Shown one piece after another: positions 36,159 to 45,531 of a DNA stretch of 64,000 nucleotides. Numbering within the stretch: position 1 is the stretch's first letter; each line of letters opens with the position of its first letter. Under the pieces are notes generated by a model that was given only the letters and a program-made list of their open reading frames with translations, was not told where the DNA came from and did not search any database. Source of the DNA: Paenibacillus glycanilyticus (lineage in GTDB: Bacteria > Bacillota > Bacilli > Paenibacillales > Paenibacillaceae); contig NZ_BSSQ01000018.1 in assembly GCF_030161375.1 (NCBI RefSeq), forward strand, positions 1 to 64,000, read 5' to 3'. The position numbers were made by a program, and so were the translations under genes.

Positions 36159-36326
36159 GGCTACCCCTCCCATTCCTGTATTTGCTGGTTCATTATATGA
36201 GCAATTGTAAGATTTCATGTAACAATCGCCCAGGCGCTTGGGAACACTACCTGTGGGCAACTCGGATGTAACGGAACTTTTTACTTAAAACCAAAGTCAA
36301 CGAAGTTATTTTCAGGAGGTAACAAC

Positions 36327-39026
36327 ATGACGAACAACCCTTTTGTCGAGCGCAGCACGTTGGATGCTGCCGGCAAAACCTATGTGTATTACCCGATCGC
36401 GGGGATGGAGAAGCAAGGGCTGGGCCCAATCTCAAAGCTTCCTTTCTCCATTAAAGTACTGCTTGAGGCCGCTGTCCGACAATTCGACGGACGGGCGATC
36501 ACGGAGGAGCATGTCAAGCAGATCGCGGCTTGGGCGAACGGCCGGATAGATAAGGAAATTCCTTTTATTCCAGCGCGGATTGTTCTGCAGGATTTCACCG
36601 GCGTACCGGTTGTCGTCGATTTGGCGGCGATGCGGGATACCGTGCAGAAGGCAGGCGGCGATCCCAAGAAGATCAATCCGCTCGTGCCGGTAGACCTCGT
36701 TATTGACCACTCCGTCATGATCGATTCCTTCGGCAACGCGGATGCCTTCGAATACAACATCAAACTCGAATTCAAGCGCAACGAAGAGCGTTATCGCTTC
36801 CTTCGCTGGGCGCAGACCGCCTTCGATAACTTCCGGGCCGTGCCTCCCGATACCGGGATCGTTCATCAGGTCAATCTGGAGTATTTGGCATCCGTTGCGG
36901 CTACGAAAAAGATCGGCGACGACTTGGTTGTATTCCCGGACTCGCTTGTTGGTACCGACTCTCATACAACGATGATCAACGGTCTAGGCGTTGTTGGCTG
37001 GGGCGTAGGCGGCATTGAAGCTGAGGCCGGCATGCTGGGGCAGCCGCTTTATTTTGTTATGCCGGAAGTCATTGGTTTCAAGTTGACCGGCAGCCTTGCC
37101 GAAGGTTCCACGGCGACCGACCTTGCTCTTACCGTTACGCAGATGCTCCGCAAAAAAGGCGTAGTGGGCAAGTTTGTCGAGTTTTACGGCTCGGGCCTGT
37201 CGAATATCAGTCTGCCGGACCGCGCGACCGTTGCGAATATGGCGCCGGAATATGGCGCGACGATTGGCTATTTCCCGGTGGATGAGGAGACGCTTCGCTT
37301 CATGCGGGATACGGGCCGGGAGGAAGAGCAAATAGAACTGGTCCGCGCTTATTATCAGGCGCAAGACATGTTCCGAACGGATGAGACGCCGGATCCGGTG
37401 TTTACGGACACGCTCGAGCTCGATTTGTCCAAGGTTGTTCCATCGCTTGCTGGACCGAAACGCCCGCAAGACCGCGTCGAGCTCACGCATTTGAAGGAAG
37501 CTTTCAACGATATTATCAACTTGCCCGTTGAAAAAGGCGGCTATGGCTTAAGCGAGGAAAATAAAAACCAGCGGGTGAAGGTTCACCATAACGACGGCCG
37601 CGAGAGCGAAATGGCTACGGGTGCCGTGGTGATCGCCGCCATTACAAGCTGCACGAACACGTCCAACCCAGGCGTTATGCTTGGCGCGGGACTTGTAGCG
37701 AAGAAAGCGGTCGCTCTTGGCTTGAAAGTGCCTGCTTACGTGAAGACTTCCCTGACTCCGGGCTCGCTCGTCGTAACGGACTACTTCAACAAAGCCGGAT
37801 TAACGGAATCGCTTGAAGCGCTTGGCTTCCATCTGACCGGCTACGGCTGCGGCACCTGTATCGGCAACTCCGGTCCGCTGCCAGACGAAGTGAGCAAGGC
37901 CATTGCCGATAACGACATGACCGTAGCTGCCGTACTGTCCGGCAACCGGAACTTTGAAGGCCGCATCCACGCGCAGATTAGAGCGAACTATCTGGCGTCG
38001 CCGCCGCTCGTTGTCGCTTACGCGCTTGCCGGAACGGTAAATATTGATTTGTCGAAGGATCCGATCGGCAAGGGCTCGGACGGCAAAGAGGTATATTTGA
38101 AAGACATCTGGCCAACGAACCAAGAGGTGCAGGAGGCTATCAAGACGGCTCTGCGTCCGGAAATGTTCCGCGAGAAATACGCCAACGTCTTCACGCAGAA
38201 CGAGCGCTGGAACGCGCTCGAAGTGCCGAAGGGCGAAAGTTATGAATGGGATCCCGGTTCCACCTATATTCAGAACCCGCCTTTCTTCCAAAATCTCGGA
38301 GCGGATATCGGCGACATCGGGAATATCCCTTCGGCACGGGTACTGGCCCTGCTCGGCGATTCGGTCACTACGGACCATATCTCCCCTGCGGGTAACATCA
38401 AGTTGGACAGCCCGGCCGGCAGATATTTGACCGACCATCACGTTGACCGGGTCGACTTCAACTCTTACGGCTCCCGCCGCGGCAACCATGAAGTCATGAT
38501 GCGAGGTACCTTCGCGAACATTCGGATCCGCAATCAGGTGGCGCCGGGAACCGAAGGCGGGGTTACCACTTATCTGCCAATGAATGAAGTGATGTCTATT
38601 TACGACGCATCGATGAAGTACCAGGAGGACGGGACCAACCTCGTTGTTATCGCAGGCAAAGAATACGGTACCGGCAGCTCTCGCGACTGGGCGGCAAAAG
38701 GGACGTTCCTGCTTGGCGTCAAAGCGGTTATCGCCGAAAGCTTCGAGCGGATTCACCGCTCCAATCTGGTGGGCATGGGCGTGCTGCCGCTGCAGTTCCT
38801 GGATGGACAAAGCTGGAAGTCCATTGGTCTAACCGGCCGCGAGACCTTTGATATAACAGGCTTGTCCAATGACATATTGCCAGGACAAGCGGTCCACGTC
38901 AAAGCAACCGGCGAAGACGGCAAAGTAACCGAATTCGACGTCAACGTACGCCTCGACTCCATGGTCGACGTCGATTACTACCGCAACGGAGGTATCCTCC
39001 AAACCGTCCTCCGCCAAATCATGTAA
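36327..39026 (+). CDS. acnA: Aconitate hydratase
   Basis: An 899-residue monomeric aconitase (the citB product of Bacillus) that interconverts citrate and isocitrate in the TCA cycle. The three 4Fe-4S ligands are Cys442 in SCTNTSNP and Cys508/Cys511 in GCGTCIG. The C-terminal swivel domain has YGTGSSRDWAAKG and ESFERIHRSNLVGMGVLP. Length is normal. Its AGGAGG ribosome binding site is 8 bases before the start. It has its own terminator, so it is probably monocistronic. Such aconitases can also bind RNA when they lose iron. Confidence 0.97.
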   Translation: MTNNPFVERSTLDAAGKTYVYYPIAGMEKQGLGPISKLPFSIKVLLEAAVRQFDGRAITEEHVKQIAAWANGRIDKEIPFIPARIVLQDFTGVPVVVDLAAMRDTVQKAGGDPKKINPLVPVDLVIDHSVMIDSFGNADAFEYNIKLEFKRNEERYRFLRWAQTAFDNFRAVPPDTGIVHQVNLEYLASVAATKKIGDDLVVFPDSLVGTDSHTTMINGLGVVGWGVGGIEAEAGMLGQPLYFVMPEVIGFKLTGSLAEGSTATDLALTVTQMLRKKGVVGKFVEFYGSGLSNISLPDRATVANMAPEYGATIGYFPVDEETLRFMRDTGREEEQIELVRAYYQAQDMFRTDETPDPVFTDTLELDLSKVVPSLAGPKRPQDRVELTHLKEAFNDIINLPVEKGGYGLSEENKNQRVKVHHNDGRESEMATGAVVIAAITSCTNTSNPGVMLGAGLVAKKAVALGLKVPAYVKTSLTPGSLVVTDYFNKAGLTESLEALGFHLTGYGCGTCIGNSGPLPDEVSKAIADNDMTVAAVLSGNRNFEGRIHAQIRANYLASPPLVVAYALAGTVNIDLSKDPIGKGSDGKEVYLKDIWPTNQEVQEAIKTALRPEMFREKYANVFTQNERWNALEVPKGESYEWDPGSTYIQNPPFFQNLGADIGDIGNIPSARVLALLGDSVTTDHISPAGNIKLDSPAGRYLTDHHVDRVDFNSYGSRRGNHEVMMRGTFANIRIRNQVAPGTEGGVTTYLPMNEVMSIYDASMKYQEDGTNLVVIAGKEYGTGSSRDWAAKGTFLLGVKAVIAESFERIHRSNLVGMGVLPLQFLDGQSWKSIGLTGRETFDITGLSNDILPGQAVHVKATGEDGKVTEFDVNVRLDSMVDVDYYRNGGILQTVLRQIM

Positions 39027-39040
39027 GTAGCTAATGTTCA

Positions 39041-39081
39041 AAAAAAGCGACTGTGCCAAGTAATTCAGCACAGTCGCTTTT
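39041..39081 (+). terminator. Terminator of acnA
   Basis: AAAAAAGCGACTGTGC and its complement flank an 11-base loop, followed by TTTT. Confidence 0.93.
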
Positions 39082-39219
39082 CTGTTCCCTCTACAAAGGT
39101 TAATGGCAAACGAAGCATTTGAATGATTCTGGAGAAACGTAGTGGTCGCTTTTGTAAGAGAATTTCCACCTTAATCACATCTAATCAAAGAAATTCTCGA
39201 GCAATCGCGATCGGAAGAA

Positions 39220-39419
39220 CATTCAATGCGGAGTTTGCCACTTTAACCTGATCATCATTCAATGCGGAGTTTGCCACTTTAACCTGATCATCATTCAATG
39301 CGGAGTTTGCCACTTAACCTGATCATCATTCAATGCGGAGTTTGCCACTTTAACCTGATCATCATTCAATGCGGAGTTTGCTACTTTAATCCGTACGTAT
39401 GCGGAGTTTGCCATTAACC
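39220..39419. repeat. 36-bp tandem repeat array (five units plus a partial sixth)
   Basis: A 36-bp unit with the core ATGCGGAGTTTGCCACTTTA followed by ACCTGATCATCATTCA starts at 39220, 39256, 39292 (35 bp here, one T lost), 39327 and 39363. A degenerate last copy (39399-39419) stops at the stop codon of the IclR gene. Units are back-to-back with no spacers, so it is not a CRISPR array. Each contains the palindrome TGATCA. The rest of the 39082-39219 interval shows nothing recognisable. Confidence 0.95.
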
Positions 39420-40160
39420 TTACTTTATCATGGTTCCCATGCGTTTCGCGGACTCGATCAGAACCGACGAATACTCGCGCATGGTCTCCATCGTCAGGCG
39501 GCTGGACGGTCCGGATACGGATAACGCCGCGGACACCTGGCCGTGTCTGAAGATGGGCGCAGCTAATGCCGCAACGCCAGGTTCGCGTTCTTCAAAGCTA
39601 GTCGCGTAGCCCTGCTGCGCAATTTCCTCTAATTGCTGTTTATATTGATCTAGGTCGATCGCGAGTAGCCAAGCAGGGTCGCCAAAAATCTGCTCTTGCA
39701 CAAAACGGTCCGAATAAGCGATCAGCACTTTGCTTGACGCACCGGCATACAGCGGTAGCCTTGCGCCAACCGGCGCAACCCGACGCACCGGCTGATTGCT
39801 CTGGACCGCCTGGATCCGCACGCGCTCCGAGCCGTCGCGTACATAGATGCTAACCGTTTCCCCTAACCGGTCGCGCAAACGCTCCATCTCAGGCTGCCAG
39901 ATGACGGACTGATCATCCGAACGGGATAGATGCGCGGATAACTCCCACATCCGCATCCCGAGATGATACCGCTCGGATGAGGGATCCCGCTCTACAAAAC
40001 CCCGATCCTCCAGCGTGGCAAGCATGCGGTGGACGGTGCTTTTATGCAGGCCAACCTTCTCTGCGATCTCGGACATTGCCAGATTCGACCCCTCCGTGAA
40101 ACAGAGCAAAATATCCAGCGCCCGCTCAACCGCCCGTACATTTGATTTGCCTTCTTCCAT
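39420..40160 (-). CDS. IclR-family transcriptional regulator
   Basis: A 246-residue regulator. The N-terminal winged helix is visible in ALDILLCFTEG and GLHKSTVHRMLATLEDRGF; the C-terminal IclR effector domain follows, including PVRRVAPVGARLPLYAGASS and GVAALAAPIF. The frame extends to 40211, but GGGAGG lies 9 bases before ATG 40160, so I start there. IclR proteins respond to small carbon compounds and usually control adjacent catabolic genes. None adjoins it here, so the target is unclear. A 36-bp tandem array abuts its 3' end. Confidence 0.93.
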   Translation of the reverse strand: MEEGKSNVRAVERALDILLCFTEGSNLAMSEIAEKVGLHKSTVHRMLATLEDRGFVERDPSSERYHLGMRMWELSAHLSRSDDQSVIWQPEMERLRDRLGETVSIYVRDGSERVRIQAVQSNQPVRRVAPVGARLPLYAGASSKVLIAYSDRFVQEQIFGDPAWLLAIDLDQYKQQLEEIAQQGYATSFEEREPGVAALAAPIFRHGQVSAALSVSGPSSRLTMETMREYSSVLIESAKRMGTMIK

Positions 40161-40352
40161 CCGGTCCGCCCTCCCTATTCCGCTCCCATTTGGTTTCGCA
40201 CAATGAAACATATTATCACCCAGTATACCTTAATTAAACGAGAATGGTAAAGAAAAGATCTTTCATTACAGCCTGATTACAAATGATTAACATTACGTCG
40301 ACATCAATTGACAGGCTTACCCTACGGGTCTACGATTAAAGTACTAGACGTG

Positions 40353-40366
40353 TAGAAGCGCTTACA
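40353..40366. promoter_or_regulatory. cre-like palindrome before the alpha/beta hydrolase gene
   Basis: TAGAAGCGCTTACA matches the cre consensus at 13 of 14 positions when read on the minus strand. It ends 25 bases before the ATG at 40391, just upstream of the ribosome binding site. Confidence 0.4.
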
Positions 40367-40390
40367 TAGTTTGTGGGGAGGGACAATGCG

Positions 40391-41485
40391 ATGAGTACTA
40401 CGATAATGACACCAATGCCGCTGGAAACCGGCTTTCCTCAAACGCTGCAGCCATTTCCGCTGGATGGCGGATTGCAGCAGCATCGGCCTAGGATAAAGAC
40501 ACGCAAACATTTCTTGATCGCACTGGCCGCTTCATTCACCGCTCTATGTTTGCTGCTTGTGGCTGTGTTTTACGGATACGTTGCCTGGATGTTGACCTAT
40601 CCCTATGTAGCGCCGCTTACTTCGAACCCAAAGGCCGCTGCCGGCCTCGATTATGAAGATATTTTATTCCCTAGCGCAAGCGGTAAAACAACCGTAAGCG
40701 GCTGGTATGTACCCGCTTCGGATCATGATTCCGATACCGCTCTTGCAAGCTCTACCGCAGCGTCGGAGAGAACGGTCATCTTCAGCCACGGATACGGTGC
40801 GAACCGCGAAGAAAGCTGGGTGCCGATGTATGATCTCACCAAGCTGCTTCACGGGCTTCACTATAATGTAGTGCTTTTCGACTACGGCTACGCTTCCGAG
40901 AAATATAAAGCTCCGGCTACCGCAGGCATCGAAGAATCGCAGCAACTGCTTGCCGCTATCAACTTCGCCAAGTCGCGCGGGGCCGAAGAAATTGTCGTCT
41001 GGGGCTTCTCGATGGGAGCCGGCACGGCGCTCCAAGCTGCTTTGCAGACAAAAGATATCGATGCGATGATTCTCGACAGTACCTTCTTGGCAACGGCGGA
41101 TACGATGTTCCACAACGTGACGCAAATATTGCCGCTTCCGAAGTTCCCGTCCAAGCAGCTAATTGAGCTGATGCTGCCGACATGGTCGGGCACGCACTTG
41201 AAGCAGGTACCGGTCAATCAAATATTAGCCAATTCCTTGGACATACCGGTGTACATGATGCACGGCACAAACGATGCCAAAGCACCTTACCAGCTAGCCG
41301 AACAAATTGCGGCGAAGCAGAGCAATCCGCTCTCCCGTTCCTGGATTGTCCCCGGCGGCCAGCATGAGATGCTCTTCCGGGCTTCTCCGACGGAATACAT
41401 TCAGCGCGCGGCCTTATTCCTCGGGCAAGTTGATCAACAGTTCCAAGCCGAACACGAAGAACAAGCAGCAGCCTCCAAAGCTTAA
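40391..41485 (+). CDS. Membrane-anchored alpha/beta hydrolase
   Basis: A 364-residue protein with one transmembrane helix at about residues 41-65 and an extracytoplasmic alpha/beta hydrolase domain. The triad reads as Ser207 in GFSMGAG, Asp295 in GTNDAKAP and His325 in GGQHEML; the oxyanion region HGYGANREESW follows the first strand. Relatives include the B. subtilis YtaP/YqkD-like esterases and lipases. The frame opens at GTG 40373, but GGGGAGG sits 9 bases before ATG 40391. The substrate is unknown. It is probably monocistronic. Confidence 0.9.
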   Translation: MSTTIMTPMPLETGFPQTLQPFPLDGGLQQHRPRIKTRKHFLIALAASFTALCLLLVAVFYGYVAWMLTYPYVAPLTSNPKAAAGLDYEDILFPSASGKTTVSGWYVPASDHDSDTALASSTAASERTVIFSHGYGANREESWVPMYDLTKLLHGLHYNVVLFDYGYASEKYKAPATAGIEESQQLLAAINFAKSRGAEEIVVWGFSMGAGTALQAALQTKDIDAMILDSTFLATADTMFHNVTQILPLPKFPSKQLIELMLPTWSGTHLKQVPVNQILANSLDIPVYMMHGTNDAKAPYQLAEQIAAKQSNPLSRSWIVPGGQHEMLFRASPTEYIQRAALFLGQVDQQFQAEHEEQAAASKA

Positions 41486-41509
41486 GCATACCGCACTTAT
41501 ACCGATACA

Positions 41510-41540
41510 ACAAAAGCCACTGCATAGCGCAGTGGCTTTT
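41510..41540. terminator. Bidirectional terminator between the hydrolase gene and folE
   Basis: AAAAGCCACTGC and its complement flank a short loop and are followed by TTTTT. The mirrored A and T runs suit the two converging genes. Confidence 0.92.
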
Positions 41541-41556
41541 TCATTCGTATAGGACT

Positions 41557-42147
41557 CTATTGCTTGAGCAAGGACAGGAACTCCGAACGGAGCGCACTGT
41601 CGGAGAATACGCCGCGGACGGCAGACGTAACCGTCTTGCTGCCCGGCTTCTTCACGCCGCGTGCGCACATGCACAGATGCTCGCCTTCAACGACAACCAT
41701 GACGCCTTGAGGCTTCAGCACTTCCTGCATAATGTCGGCGATTTGCGTCGTAATCCGCTCCTGCACCTGCAGTCTTCTCGTTATCGATTCGACCAGTCTC
41801 GCAAGTTTGCTAAGACCGGCGATTTTGCCGCTTGGAATATATCCGATATGGGCCTTCCCGAAAAATGGAGCCATATGATGCTCGCATTGGCTATAGTAAA
41901 CAATGTCCTTTACGATGACAAGCTCTTCATGCTGCTCATCAAACGTAACGCCAAGTACTTCCCGCGGATCAGCTTCATAACCTGCAAAAATCTCTTCGTA
42001 CATCCGGGTAACGCGAGCCGGCGTCTCAAGTAACCCTTCTCTTTCCACATCTTCGCCAACCAGCTTCAAAATTTCCTTCACGTGAAATTCTATCTGCTCC
42101 CGGTTGCGCGATACCGCCGTATTGACGTAGTCTTTCATTCCCGCCAT
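41557..42147 (-). CDS. folE: GTP cyclohydrolase I (FolE)
   Basis: A 196-residue homodecameric enzyme that turns GTP into 7,8-dihydroneopterin triphosphate, the first step to folate (and to queuosine precursors). Zinc and catalytic motifs are present: YSQCEHHMAPFFGKAHIGY and the partner Cys in EGEHLCMCARGV, with GLSKLARLVE and RLQVQERITTQIA between. AGAGG lies 8 bases before ATG 42147, preferred over GTG 42156. With queG nearby, it is consistent with queuosine or folate supply, but the two are separated by yneF-like and a 100-base gap. Confidence 0.96.
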   Translation of the reverse strand: MAGMKDYVNTAVSRNREQIEFHVKEILKLVGEDVEREGLLETPARVTRMYEEIFAGYEADPREVLGVTFDEQHEELVIVKDIVYYSQCEHHMAPFFGKAHIGYIPSGKIAGLSKLARLVESITRRLQVQERITTQIADIMQEVLKPQGVMVVVEGEHLCMCARGVKKPGSKTVTSAVRGVFSDSALRSEFLSLLKQ

Positions 42148-42185
42148 GCGATTCACCTCTTCCGGCTACTACCAACCAACTGCGC

Positions 42186-42401
42186 TTATTTTCGTGGCAT
42201 TTTTTGATTTTTCATCATTTGCTGTGCACGATTCATTTGCTGTTTGTTCAAGTTGTAGCCCATTTGTTTAGCCATTTTTTGAATCATTTCAGGGTCGTTT
42301 TGCATCTTCTCCAGCTGTTTGCGCAGGTAGAATACCCCGATGAAGAAACCGCCTGCAACCCCTACGATTAAAGTTACAATCGGAATAATGATGTTCCACA
42401 T
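42186..42401 (-). CDS. YneF-like small membrane protein (UPF0154)
   Basis: A 71-residue protein with one N-terminal transmembrane helix (about residues 5-26) and a Gln/Met/Lys-rich cytoplasmic tail containing NDPEMIQKMAKQMGYNL. This matches the UPF0154/YneF family of Firmicutes. No biochemical function is established. It stands between folE and queG on the same strand. Confidence 0.93.
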   Translation of the reverse strand: MWNIIIPIVTLIVGVAGGFFIGVFYLRKQLEKMQNDPEMIQKMAKQMGYNLNKQQMNRAQQMMKNQKMPRK

Positions 42402-42505
42402 AATATAACCCAGCCCTTTCTATTAAACCAGCCTATTGTCTATAATGACCCCTATGATAGCATGTAAAGCGGGCATTCGCAAACGTCCCGCGGAAGTAAT
42501 TTTTC

Positions 42506-43696
42506 CTAGCTTTCACGCGGGATCGAAGCTCCTTCTTCGGGTCTGTTCATGTCCGCCTCAAGGCTGGCAATCGCCCGCTCCAAATAGGCTTTTGCTTCCC
42601 CATCGGGTTCGCTTGGCAAGGCTTCCTTCAAAGCTTCCATCGCTTCGTCTCCGCCGATCCATCCAAGCGCCCAAGCGGCCGTTCCGCGCAATACCGGACG
42701 GGTATCGTCCTTCAGCACGCCAATCAAGTCCGGAACGGCGCTTTTGTCTTTGAAATTGCCAAGGCCGATAACCGCGTTTCGCTGAATCGGTTTCTTGCCG
42801 CGCCATGCGGAAGAAGTATGGCCGTAGCGGTCTTTGAATTCCCGGTTGCCGATCGTGAGGAGCGGCACGAGCAACGGCTTGACCAATTCCGGATCCGGCT
42901 GAAGCTCCGGCTGATGGGTCCAGTTCTTGCCCCGGTTCACCGGACAGACCGTCTGGCAAGTATCGCAGCCATATAGCCGGTTGCCGATCTTGCGCATATA
43001 CTCGTCCGAGATAAATCCTTTGGTTTGCGTTATGAAAGAAATGCACTTATTGGAATCCAGCTGTCCCGGACCAACAAGCGCATCCGTCGGACAGGCATCG
43101 ATGCATTTCGTGCATTCCCCGCAGCCCTCCGTAACCGGCGTATCCGGCTCAAACGGGATATTCGTAATCATCTCGCCAAGATATATCCATGAACCGAGAT
43201 CCTCGCTTAAGATCGAGCAGTTCTTCGCGCTCCATCCAATTCCGGCCCGCTCGGCAACCGCCCTGTCGGACAAAGCTCCCGTATCGACCATGCTCTCGAA
43301 TCGTGCTTCCGGTACCCGTTCCTGGAGCCATGCCTCAAGCTTCGCCATTCTGTCCCGCAACACCTTATGATAATCCTCGCCCCAAGCGGAGCGCGACAAA
43401 ATACCGCGTCTTGCTCCCGGCTCCGACTTGGGGGGATTAGACAATTTAGCAGGATAAGCGACCGCAATTGCTATTATGGATTGCGGATTATCGAACAACA
43501 AAGCCGGATTTGTCCGTTTGTCCAAATCCGGCTCTTCGAAACCCGACTCGCGGCCAAGCTCGCGATGCCGGACCAGCCTTGTTCTCAGCTCCGTGAACGG
43601 ATCAGCGGAAGCAAAGCCAATCTTATCGATGCCAAGGCCCCGCGCCGCTTCCCGCAATTCTTCTTTTAATCGTGCCCAGCGGCTGTCCATTAGCAT
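42506..43696 (-). CDS. queG: Epoxyqueuosine reductase (QueG)
   Basis: A 396-residue cobalamin- and iron-sulfur-dependent enzyme that reduces epoxyqueuosine to queuosine in tRNA. Two 4Fe-4S clusters are visible: CGECTKCIDACPTDAL and CDTCQTVCPVN. The N-terminal part has IGFASADPF and the corrinoid-binding region, and the last ~100 residues form HEAT-like repeats (RGTAAWALGWIGGDEAMEAL) for tRNA binding. ATG 43696 has AAGGGAG 5-6 bases upstream. It lies next to rnhA on the same strand. Confidence 0.96.
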   Translation of the reverse strand: MLMDSRWARLKEELREAARGLGIDKIGFASADPFTELRTRLVRHRELGRESGFEEPDLDKRTNPALLFDNPQSIIAIAVAYPAKLSNPPKSEPGARRGILSRSAWGEDYHKVLRDRMAKLEAWLQERVPEARFESMVDTGALSDRAVAERAGIGWSAKNCSILSEDLGSWIYLGEMITNIPFEPDTPVTEGCGECTKCIDACPTDALVGPGQLDSNKCISFITQTKGFISDEYMRKIGNRLYGCDTCQTVCPVNRGKNWTHQPELQPDPELVKPLLVPLLTIGNREFKDRYGHTSSAWRGKKPIQRNAVIGLGNFKDKSAVPDLIGVLKDDTRPVLRGTAAWALGWIGGDEAMEALKEALPSEPDGEAKAYLERAIASLEADMNRPEEGASIPRES

Positions 43697-43725
43697 CTAA
43701 GCTCCCTTCCACTGTGTATCCAAAG

Positions 43726-44160
43726 CTATAATCGTTTAATCGCTTCGCGGGCAAGCTCGTCGCAGCGGTTGTTCCACTCGTTGTCGCTATGCCCTTTCAC
43801 CTTGATATATTCCACCTGATGACGCTTCATCAGATCCCATAACGTTTTCCACAAATCTTGATTCTCAACCGGCTCATTCTTGCTGTTCTTCCAGCCATTG
43901 CGCAGCCAGCCGTGAATCCAGCCTTTCTGAAAACAATTGACGACATAAGCAGAATCGCTATAAACTTTTGCCTTGCATGGCTCCTTCAGAAGGCTCAAAG
44001 CTTCAATAACAGCTTGAATCTCCATCCGGTTGTTGGTCGAGTGCTTCTCGCCTCCGGAAAGTTCTTTCCGATGAACGCCGTAAAACAAAACGGCCCCCCA
44101 GCCGCCTGGCCCGGGGTTCCCGGAGCAAGCCCCGTCCGTATAGATCGTTACTTCTTTCAT
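43726..44160 (-). CDS. rnhA: Ribonuclease HI
   Basis: A 144-residue enzyme that cuts the RNA strand of RNA-DNA hybrids. The catalytic DEDD residues are Asp9 (YTDGACSGNPGPGGWG), Glu47 (NNRMEIQAV), Asp69 (VYSDSAYVV) and Asp134 (NNRCDELA), and His124 lies in VKGHSDNEWN. This is the E. coli-type RNase HI with the basic handle region WIHGWLRNGWKNSK. Length is normal. It is 30 bases upstream of queG on the same strand. Confidence 0.97.
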   Translation of the reverse strand: MKEVTIYTDGACSGNPGPGGWGAVLFYGVHRKELSGGEKHSTNNRMEIQAVIEALSLLKEPCKAKVYSDSAYVVNCFQKGWIHGWLRNGWKNSKNEPVENQDLWKTLWDLMKRHQVEYIKVKGHSDNEWNNRCDELAREAIKRL

Positions 44161-44223
44161 CTACGGTCCTCCTAATAAGAATGACTTCGTATGTATCTGC
44201 TTATAGAAATACGAATGGAGGAT

Positions 44224-44808
44224 TTATAACGCTTTTGCCTGCTTCAGAGGCCATAAAATAAAATCCGCTCTCCCGTGTATCATAGACCTCGGAACGGTAC
44301 CGAATATTCGGCTGTCCTTGCTCGCTCTCGCGTGGCGGTTATCTCCCATTACGAAGTATTGCCCCTTCGGAACGATTACAGGCATAAAGTCCAGATCCTC
44401 GATCTCGACGTTTGTATATTTCTCAGTTACTTTAACTCCGTTACGGTAGAGCTCTTTATTGTAGATTTCAATGCGGTCCCCTGCAACGCCAACAACCCGC
44501 TTCACGAGAAAATCCTTGTCACCGCCATAAGCGGACGGATCCTCGAGAATGACGACATCCCCAAGCTTTGGATTCCCGATCAGGTAAGCAGCCTTGTTCA
44601 CGAACAGCCACTCCTTGTCCAGAAGCGTAGGCTCCATGGAATGTCCCTCAACCGTAGACAGATTAAATACGAACAGATGAAGCACCATCACGATCAGAAA
44701 AGAAATCGTAATCGTTTTTACCCATTCCAGCAATTCTCTGACCCATCGCGACTTCGCCTTGGCGCCTTGCCTGGCAGAATCCTTAATTTCCGAAGGGGAA
44801 ACACTCAT
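44224..44808 (-). CDS. lepB: Signal peptidase I
   Basis: A 194-residue membrane protease that removes signal peptides from secreted proteins. One N-terminal transmembrane helix (about residues 33-52) is followed by the catalytic Ser57 in GHSMEPTL and Lys103 in DFLVKRVVGVAGD, then FVMGDNRHARASKDSR (box E). It is the short Gram-positive (Sip) type. Six bases separate it from the upstream ntdP gene. Bacillales usually carry several paralogues. Confidence 0.96.
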   Translation of the reverse strand: MSVSPSEIKDSARQGAKAKSRWVRELLEWVKTITISFLIVMVLHLFVFNLSTVEGHSMEPTLLDKEWLFVNKAAYLIGNPKLGDVVILEDPSAYGGDKDFLVKRVVGVAGDRIEIYNKELYRNGVKVTEKYTNVEIEDLDFMPVIVPKGQYFVMGDNRHARASKDSRIFGTVPRSMIHGRADFILWPLKQAKAL

Positions 44809-44814
44809 CTAAGC

Positions 44815-45372
44815 TTAGCCCTCACTTTCCCCGCAAGCGCTATGCCAGTCTGCATAGTAGCCTTGGACAATCTCGTCATGGAAAGGAACCGCTCCCTCGT
44901 CCATTCGTTTGAGCAGGGCTGCGAGTCCTTGCTGAACCTTGTCCTCCACCATTTGCGGATAATGGTACGCCAGCTTGTGCATCTGGTACTCGTCCTGATC
45001 TACCACGTAACGGTTGCCTTCGGTCGTGCGGATCACATCCAGGTCGTAATCGATATAAGTAAGCACATCCCCCTGCATATAAGGAGGAGACGCAATATTG
45101 CAATAATAACGAATGCCGCTGTCTTCAAGAAGCGCTACGACATTAAACCATTCGCCAGGAATAAAGAAGGATACCGCAGGTACCCGGCTAATCCATTGCT
45201 TGCCGTCGGATTCCACTATAGGCGTCTGACGATTTATGAGCACAATGATGTTGTTATCCCTGTGCACAGGGGCAAGCCGGTCCATCGGCACAAGGTAATT
45301 GCGCTGCCAGGTTCGGTGAATATGACCGTCGTGTTTAAAGCTTTTGATAACGCAATGCCGATAAATGTCCAT
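44815..45372 (-). CDS. ntdP: Nucleoside tri-/diphosphate phosphatase NtdP (DUF402, YgaC-like)
   Basis: A 185-residue DUF402/UPF0374 protein. The family signatures are readable: HIHRTWQRNYLV, ESDGKQWISRVPAVSFF, WFNVVALLEDSGIRYYCN, YIDYDLDV and DQDEYQMHK. Staphylococcal members hydrolyse nucleoside tri- and diphosphates. B. subtilis ygaC sits in the same chromosomal area as gsaB and bcp. It precedes lepB by 6 bases, so the two are co-transcribed. Confidence 0.9.
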   Translation of the reverse strand: MDIYRHCVIKSFKHDGHIHRTWQRNYLVPMDRLAPVHRDNNIIVLINRQTPIVESDGKQWISRVPAVSFFIPGEWFNVVALLEDSGIRYYCNIASPPYMQGDVLTYIDYDLDVIRTTEGNRYVVDQDEYQMHKLAYHYPQMVEDKVQQGLAALLKRMDEGAVPFHDEIVQGYYADWHSACGESEG

Positions 45373-45449
45373 GACGCCTCTCCTTACTTATTGTGAAACG
45401 AGCCTGAGGTAGCCTCAATCGTAGTTCCAAACAATAGTCCTTTTAAATA

Positions 45450-45495
45450 GAAAAGCATATCTGACCGCCAAAAGCAATGGCGATGCAGATATGCC
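45450..45495 (-). terminator. Terminator of the acetyltransferase gene
   Basis: An imperfect long stem, GGGCATATCTGC with GCAGATATGC and an inner GGCG/CGCC-type pair, is followed on the minus strand by TTTTCTATTT. Confidence 0.75.
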
Positions 45496-45531
45496 CTGCA
45501 CATAATGGCTAATTGATCGGCGGAAAGCCGC

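Noticed and set aside
37800..38810. 336-residue minus-strand frame inside acnA
   Set aside because: Antisense of the iron-sulfur and swivel domains of aconitase; no motif of its own.
39220..39419. Possible CRISPR array
   Set aside because: The units are contiguous with no variable spacers, and no cas genes are in the window.
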